From Mytilus trossulus (lineage: Eukaryota; Mollusca; Bivalvia; Mytilida; Mytilidae), in assembly GCF_036588685.1 (NCBI RefSeq), contig NW_026963295.1, positions 3,410,001-3,474,000 on the forward strand: 64,000 bases of DNA. The letters run 5' to 3'. A program made the translations under genes and the position numbers. Positions within the stretch are counted from its first letter, which is position 1. Every line of letters starts with the position of its first letter. Shown in pieces: positions 56,912 to 64,000 of this stretch. The notes under the pieces are model-generated. The model was not told the DNA's origin. It saw only the letters and a program-made list of their open reading frames with translations, and ran no database searches.

Positions 56912-57118
56912 GATACTGGTTAGGTGGAACTGACCAACAAAAAGAAGGTGTTTGGATATGGTCACACAGTCAGAACGTTATCACCTTTTCTGATTGGGCC
57001 AAGAGACAGCCAGACAATTATAAAGGCAGGGAACATTGCCTTGAATTGTGGAATAACAATGGATTGTATTGGAATGATTGCCCATGTCACGAGTTACGGC
57101 GATTTGTCTGTGAAAAAG
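56912..57118 (+). CDS. C-type lectin gene 2, exon 4 (sugar-binding core, QPD motif)
   Basis: 207 bp, residues 165-233. YWLGGTDQQKEGVWIWSHSQ is almost identical to gene 1. The calcium-site-2 motif is QPD at 197-199 (galactose-type) where gene 1 has EPN. E205, C207, WND at 218-220, C223 and C231 are all present, so the site should bind calcium. C221 directly after WND is extra and is Gly in gene 1. The acceptor is TTATAG and the donor AAAAG/GTAACT is a normal GT site. Galactose/GalNAc-type preference is predicted from the motif only. Confidence 0.88.
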
Positions 57119-58523
57119 GTAACTTACTTTTTGTTCTTTACAAATGTTTATTAAATACATGTAGCAAAAGAACGATCGTATGTTTATATTAAATCTCCAA
57201 TATGATTTGATTATTTTACGTTATTTTAATTCATAACATTTACATTGTTATTTTACCACAAATAAAATAAACAAATCACGAAGTATGTAGGCTTTTTCAT
57301 CAAAACATTCTCAAATATTTGGGAAAATTGGACACAATAGTTGGTTTCCTTTTTCGTTTAGATAGATATTAAGCAGACAAGTTTAGATGACTATAGATAA
57401 AACTTTCTTATTCCTTTTAAATTTGTTATTTAATGCAACGTGCATTGTTAAAATTAATGTTCTTTTCTTAATTTTCTCTCACTTTGCACATGGTAATATA
57501 CTGTGTTTTTGTCTGTTGTGTACGACCGCTGACGTTTTAAATGATATGGTCATTTGACAAAATAACTAATCTTCTTGCAGTTACCTAAAATAATACTTAC
57601 GGAATTTACTATTGTTTGATAAACCATCATCAAACACAGATTGTTGTATTATAAGTCTGACAAATCCAGCAATGGACGAATTGTTATTTTTCTTTAGGAA
57701 TATCTTACATATATTTTTTTAATGTAACACTTGTTTACCGAGATAATGTTTCTATGATTTACCACTTAAAGTGAGGTATACATAATGGCACGCCCCTCGG
57801 AGAATTTTAGAAACAAAACTGTGAGTCGTTTGTTACATGAGGTTTCTCATTAACACGAAACAGTAAATACGTAGTATTTCTATAAGTTATCACTTGAGTT
57901 GCTCTTTAAAGTTGTCGTTTAAGAAATATTGTCATCAACCCTATTCGTCGTCTATAAGGTAATGTCATTATCACATATCGATAATTAGGAAAGGCACGTT
58001 TTTGTACTGTTTCAATATTTCAAACTCAAATTCAAAACTCCAGAATCCAAATTATGTTTATAGCGCATGCACAGGTTGAGCAAAATATGTGAACCAAAGG
58101 AAAATCATACTAACGAATCGATCCCATTTGAATATATGAAGATCTTTATATAATTGTATTTATTATATTACTTGCAATGCATAACCGTGGTTTCCCAGTT
58201 AAACATTTAATGTTAAATACAAACCGAAAATATCACATGTGAAATAAACTATGTTATTTTACTCATCTGACGTCATAAAATAATATATGTCGTCATTACG
58301 TGGTCGAGGACGTCGCATCAAAGCCACTGTGAATACTAACACTTCCATTGTCAATGTAATTTAAAGAATAACTAATTTTCTGTATTTTAGTTCTTCGATT
58401 ACATTTGGATTAGTTATTATATGGATAATGTTTAGAATTATGTTATGTGCTCTCTGGTGGGTTTGTTGTCACTTTCACATGTTCCCAATTTCAATTCTCA
58501 ATTATACATGTTTCTCCTTACAG
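57119..58523. other. intron 4 of gene 2
   Basis: 1.4-kb phase-1 GT-AG intron, collinear in parts with gene 1 intron 4. It lacks the two dispersed-repeat fragments seen there. Nothing else is recognised. Confidence 0.75.
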
Positions 58524-58537
58524 ATTTATTAAATTAA
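58524..58537 (+). CDS. C-type lectin gene 2, exon 5 (last four codons and stop)
   Basis: After CTTACAG the reading gives D-L-L-N and TAA, ending at residue 237. It mirrors D-V-L-N and TGA in gene 1. Confidence 0.8.
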
Positions 58538-60177
58538 GTTGAAGAAGAAGAAAAGATGTAGAAGACAGAGATCATCGAATGAATTGAAGCCTGTGCTTCA
58601 ACAATTTTCCGATATATGGAGAAGAATTATTTTGTCTTAAACAAAATTGTAAAAAACGTTCATATTAGATACTTTCTTTTTGTTGCTTTTTTACTTGTTT
58701 AGAGTCTTGTATTGTTATATATTTAATGATAACAAAACCACTCAGTATATTTGTTGGTGTATAGAAAACAGTTTACCTAGATAGACTCCTAATTTAAAAA
58801 CAGAAAATAAAAAAATCTTTTTAAATGTGTTAATTCCGTTTTTTAATCTTATCAATATCAATTTTAACTGTTATTTCACAAAACAAACCTGTCCATTGAT
58901 TTGCTATCAACTGGTTTGGACTTTCGATGTAAGAATTAGTGGCAATGATTATCCGCTTGATAAGTGATATGTGTGATGATGGTTGATCTGACACAAAATT
59001 GTGATTAGACTAAAGAAAAGGTATTGTGTGGTATTTAGTGATTTCAATAACATAAATATGAAAAACTCATTTGATTGATTGCCGTGATTATAATAGATGA
59101 TTATTATTTTTTGTTAAAATCACCGTTGGTTTTCAGTCATAAATATTGAAATTTGCATTTTGCCAATCAGAGTAAAATATTGTTTATTCATACGGTTTTT
59201 GTTTTGTATAAAGCTCAAAATCAAACAGAACACATATCATGTATGCTGCTTTATAATTTATTTTTAATTGTTGTGATAAATGTTTAATTGGCTATCTAGA
59301 TACACATTTGTTGACGTGCTGTATATACACAAATGACTACCATCTATAAATTTGAATGCTGTCTTAAGATATAAATGTAATATCGTACAATTTATATATA
59401 TCAAATTGCAAACAGTTTTTGTTCCAAACAGGTTTTTTCCAACATCTGCGTGTTTGTAAAGGGAGGTATCTTAACTATGATTTTACTTAAACGGATTGTA
59501 AATGAAATAAAGGTGACCGGCTAGATTTAGAATAAACAATAAGATCTAGTATTAATTCTTACAAGAGAAATCTTCACGAGTGACCAAATGACTCAGAAAT
59601 TAACAATGTTAGGTTACCTTCCAGCATTCTAAAATTAATAAAGCCCATACCAGGAAGTCAGAGCTCCCTATATAATTGTTATTAAATACAACCATAGATA
59701 TATAAATGTGAATACATAATTATGTCTAGTTGGTTTCAGATGATGATGCATATTCTTTTGTTTTAAGTTCGATAATATGCTAATGACTCTATTCAAGTCA
59801 GGAATATGACAGTTGTTATCCATTCGTTTGATGTGTTTGGACTTTTGATTTTGCCTTTTGATTTTGGATTTTCCTTTATGAATTTTCCTCGGCGTTCAGT
59901 ATTTTTGTGTTTTTACTTTTTTCTAAAACAATTGTTTTATTTCTTAAGGACATCATGTCTAACACATGTAACAAATGCAATAAGAATATAATTATTTAAC
60001 GCAATACTGTTTTTAAGAAACTAAGGACAATTTTCATATTTATTGTCTCTTTGAATTTAACCATCAACGTAGATTATCATTTAGATTTTTTTATATCAGG
60101 ATTACATTTTTGCATTAATTATTTGTATCTGTATCATTCTTAGCATCACATGTAAATGTTTGAGGTATTTTGCAGAT
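58538..60177. other. 3' flank of gene 2
   Basis: Homologous in blocks to 16767-16867 and 22650-25380 downstream of gene 1, without the LTR element and without the CG-rich element. A dispersed-repeat fragment lies at about 59555-59665. No further gene is seen. Confidence 0.7.
58806..58811 (+). terminator. candidate polyadenylation signal of gene 2
   Basis: AATAAA about 270 bp after the stop. The proximal signal of gene 1 is not conserved here (AATTGA at the matching place), so this or another site may be used. Confidence 0.3.
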
Positions 60178-61035
60178 AGCATTGAGGCATATTGAGTTAC
60201 CATGGAGACAGCCTTCCAATAGGATGATATTACAAGTTCTAATATGTCAATTCCTAACTAAAAGTTAAGAGTTCCAACTGGTGAAGTTAAAATCATCCCT
60301 TCGTAAATTTTACGGACACCATCAAATTTATCGTTATGGAATAAACGTTTCACAAAAGATATCGGATATGTTTCTTACGTTATAACTACAATCCCCTTCC
60401 CTTTCATGAATGTGACCTACCGAATAAGACTATTTACCTGATTTGTTATCACATAAGAAACACGACGGGTACCACATGTGGAGCATGATCTGATTACCCT
60501 TCCGGAGCACATGAGATCACCCCTAGTTTTTTGTGGGGTTCGTGTTATTCTTTAGTTTTCTACGTTGTGTCATTTGTACTATTGTTTGTTTGTCCTTTCC
60601 ATTTTAAGCCATGACGTTGTCAGGTTATTTTCGATTTATGAGTTTGACTGTCCCTTTGGTATCTTTCGTCCCTCTTTAAGAGGGGAATTGTACACGGTTT
60701 TTTTTTGTTCGTTTCTACCTAGTAAACATTGTAAGCTTAAAAATCAGAAGCGTAGCCTTAATGTAAGTGCTATGTTAAATACCGAAAATGGCAAAAGGGC
60801 AAGATTCAAAATAAAAATATATTTAGGACGCCATTATTCATGATTTGTCCGTACTGAGGGGGAAATCTTGCAGATTAATTATCAGTTTGAATTATTTGTT
60901 ATGGGACCTATTTTCTGAGAATTTCGGCAAAATCGATTTTTAAACATGATTATTTCATCCTTTCATTTCATAAATAATTAAATGTTTATAATCTTAAATA
61001 GATTAACACAAGATATAACTACACGTCCGTTACAA
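60178..61035 (+). mobile_element. insertion containing retroelement family 2 tail
   Basis: Gene 1 downstream sequence reads directly across this position (GATAGCCAAAAATCC near 25376), so about 860 bp were added here. Positions 60270-60680 match the reverse complement of 28637-29060, including the LRKFYGRH region and the whole 3' tail. The remainder up to 61035 is not recognised. Confidence 0.7.
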
Positions 61036-61382
61036 AAAATCCTTTAGTTTGAATCCAAGACAGTAAAAGGCATGAAGAAATAAAAAGTGTCTATAATTCT
61101 TATAAATAATTTACAACTAAGAACAAAGGCACGTGGTTAAATCATATGAATAAATTTCTCATATTTTGCAATATATGTAATATTGTTTTTTCATGTACTT
61201 ATCATGATTAATGCTTTGCTGTATGTATTCTGTGTGTTATTTGTTGTAAAATAAAATATTCCATTCATTACATGTTTGTTCGTTGTTATTTCATTAATAA
61301 GTCGATATGTATATATATTAAAAGACCTTTGAATAAACAGGAATTTCGAGAACCGCGAGCCTAAAGATTGACTGGATTTAAT
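61036..61382. other. end of the gene 2 downstream homology
   Basis: Matches 25385-25690 and, near 61316, ATTAAAAGACCTTTG of 25970. The duplication arm begins directly after. Confidence 0.65.
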
Positions 61383-64000
61383 CAGCCTGTTTTGTGAGGA
61401 TGTCTTAAAGTATCAATCTAAACTGATCACTGAAGTTTAATTGACCACAAACAAACAAAAACTTATAAAGGTAGAAAAAAAAACACTTGCCTCATCTCCT
61501 ATCTGACAAGTTTAAACATATTCAAATAATAGTTAAACAGTATTCCCAAAATTGCTGGTTCTTGTTTATTTTACATTAGCTAGAGGTTTGCAATCTCACA
61601 AAACATGTTTAAACATCCCGAAGAAAAAGTCTGTCCCAAGTCAGAGACCTCTGTCCTTCGTTAGTCTTGTTAACAATTTCTTAAGTTATAGTTCAATTTT
61701 ATATATTGGAGTTTAGTGTCTCGTAGCTAGTGCCCGTTTAAAAACGATGATATTTTTCTATCGTATTATTTGGAAAAATAGTTCACCATTTCATTTATTT
61801 TCACTGACACTGGTACAAATAAAATATGTTTTTTCAAACACAAACTTGTGTAGGGCTTATATGGATACTTTAACCAGAAAAAATATTAAATCCATAACGT
61901 ATTTTGTAATCAGATCGGTTTTGAGATTATTTGTTTGCATTGGCATCGTTTTTTTTTTTTTAAAGAATGTACAATGTATGTTTAATTTATATGTTTTGCA
62001 TAGTCTGAGTCGTTAGATTTCTGTCGCATTTATGTATAACATTATCTCCTTTTATTCAAAACCAAATGAATGGCTTGAGTATCTATATATTTATATAATG
62101 AGAAGGGACTCAAGCACCCAAGAACCACAACCATTAAAACATAAGATATTGTTAGGAACCAACGATTCCGAAAAGATGTCCAATATGTTCAATAGACAAG
62201 CAATACTTGGGGAAGATTTTTTGATTGATTGATTTATTAAGTGATTGTTGTTTTCTTGTCTACGTCCAGTGAAAAATATTTATAATGTTTAGGACGAAAA
62301 CAAATACAAAGTTAATACACACATAAAATAAGGTAAAATAAAAAGTATTGACCAACATAAGGGCGGGAAATTTAATAACAAATTGGAGAATAAGGGTTAC
62401 CTGGATAGGGATAGAAAGGAAGCCTGAAGACAGGCCACACACGTACCCCTAACAGAATCATAGCAATGTTTTCAAACAAAACAAGAAGCTTTGAATCTCT
62501 CAATAAAATGTTAACGTCTTTAATCTATTTAGACGCGGTTGGTTCATCATTTACATTCAAAACGCAGACTGAAACCCAATGTTTGTAACGTTTTCCCTGT
62601 AAAAACACATCCTTTGGGCCATGAAAAACAAAACGCTGCCCAATAGACTGACCTGAGTTTTGCAAAATAGTAACAGACTTTATATCAAAATAGATTCAAT
62701 CAGACAAAAATGAAAAAAAAATGTTTCTTTTTTATGAACATTTTGTGTTATCTGAAGTAATTGTTTGTTACATAAAGGAATCTGTAAAGCATCTATCTTT
62801 TATTCAAATCAAATATTCGTTCTCGCTGTTAATAATTCTTAACGTAAAATGAGTCGTCGAGGTAGACATACTCAATACATTTGATTTTTTATATTTCTAA
62901 TAAATTGTGACATATTGCAGTATGTAAGCAATACACAGTAAGTCTTTCCTCGCTGCTATCGTCCGAACATAAAATTTGCATGAATGAAACTGATGAATAA
63001 ACCTGAAGGACAATAGTACACAAAACATCTTTATTTCTAACATCAGAATGTCAATAATGTATGATGACTAGGAACTTGTCAAAGAAGAAAAATTATGTGT
63101 ATATCAATTGTTAAATTGATTCAAATAATGAAATATTTCTTGAGCATGTCATGTGTGAAATTGAACGGTATGTAATGCTTTCAAGTCAGAAATTATATGT
63201 TGACAGGAAATCTAATTACAACAATTACTATTTTTATATTAAATGAATAAGACATTTTGGGAAATACTTAGGACTTTCTATCCTATACAAAATTATTAGA
63301 TGCAAATATGATTTAAGCTTTTTAAATGTTTTATCAGGAACACTTTCTTTGGCTTTTTATTCCAACATTACTGCTTAAGCCGTGTGTACATGAAATGCGC
63401 GTATTCCAGACAGTTTAACAGGTTTTGTTACATTTTGTAATAGACAAGAAGTTGAAATCAGGTTCATATCTTAAGAATTAACACTCATACGACTCATTAT
63501 GTAAAGCATCACAAAACTAAAGATATAAACATGCAATTTAATAATACTTTTAGATATTTGAATGATATGTTGGCTCTCAATAATGACGACTTCAGTATGT
63601 ATACTAAAGAAATATATCCTGTTGAACTTACTTTAAATAAAGCTAATACTAACAATGACCACTGCCATTTCCTCGATCTTGATATCTAAATCACTAACAA
63701 AAAGCTTAATAATATTAAAATTTATGATAAAAGAGATGATTATCCATTTCCTATCGTTAATTATACATTTTTAGATGATGACGTTCCCTTGTCACCATCT
63801 TACGCTGTGTATATATCTCAACTTTTACGATTCGGTCGTGTATGTAACAATGTTTTAGATTTAACGAGAGAAATTTAGGTATTACTGAAAAATTATAACA
63901 CCAGGGTTTTGGATTTCACAAAATAGTCAAAACATTTACTAAATTTTATTATCGGTATAAAGACATCATTCGTTAATATAGCTCAACATGCAGACTTTTT
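61383..64000. repeat. segmental duplication, copy B
   Basis: Direct repeat of 1-2614, cut by the window end. It has the same retroelement fragment from 63526, with the same stop codons. If the repeat continues, another lectin gene pair may follow beyond the window. Confidence 0.92.
63526..64000 (+). pseudogene. reverse-transcriptase fragment, second copy
   Basis: Identical to 2140-2614 by eye, including its in-frame stops. Truncated by the window end. Confidence 0.75.

Overview
The window looks like nuclear DNA of a marine bivalve, most likely a mussel (Mytilus or a close relative). This rests on AT-rich sequence with long introns, dense dispersed repeats of a kind I associate with mussel genomes, and a secreted lectin family typical of bivalves. 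The species call is inference; no search was run. There is no bacterial-type gene organisation.

The only genes I can support are two tandem, same-strand, five-exon C-type lectin paralogs. Gene 1 (exons at 6315-6609, 7510-7598, 8885-8972, 13866-14072, 16753-16766) encodes 230 residues. Gene 2 (37990-38305, 44548-44636, 45197-45284, 56912-57118, 58524-58537) encodes 237 residues. Each has a signal peptide, a short cysteine-rich PAN/apple-like domain and a long-form C-type lectin domain. Exon lengths 2-5 and all intron phases are identical in the two genes. The sugar-binding motif differs: EPN (mannose-type) in gene 1 and QPD (galactose-type) in gene 2, both with WND. So the pair probably arose by duplication and diverged in ligand preference.

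Most of the rest is mobile DNA, and the paralogs serve as each other's empty-site control. Region by region: 1-6300 holds a segmental-duplication arm, retroelement fragments and a dimeric repeat with a hammerhead-like motif. 6315-16850 is gene 1. 16970-22547 is a damaged Ty3/Gypsy LTR retrotransposon (minus strand) just 3' of gene 1, flanked by an unusual perfect 102-bp duplication. 22650-25700 is gene 1 downstream sequence, homologous to 58740-61300, interrupted by a 1-kb CG-rich inverted-repeat element. 25700-37800 is intergenic, with reverse-transcriptase fragments, a 2.1-kb CGA-rich inverted-repeat element and a LINE carrying two nested inverted-repeat elements. 37990-58540 is gene 2. Its introns were inflated by a 65-bp satellite, a 2.7-kb element flanked by TTAA, and a 7.7-kb foldback-like element. 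61383-64000 repeats positions 1-2614.

The most novel-looking object is the foldback-like element at 48760-56437. It has inverted arms that each contain a 22-bp tandem array, a second inverted repeat nested inside, and a candidate 6-bp target duplication. It lies in the third intron of gene 2 and interrupts a tRNA-derived SINE.
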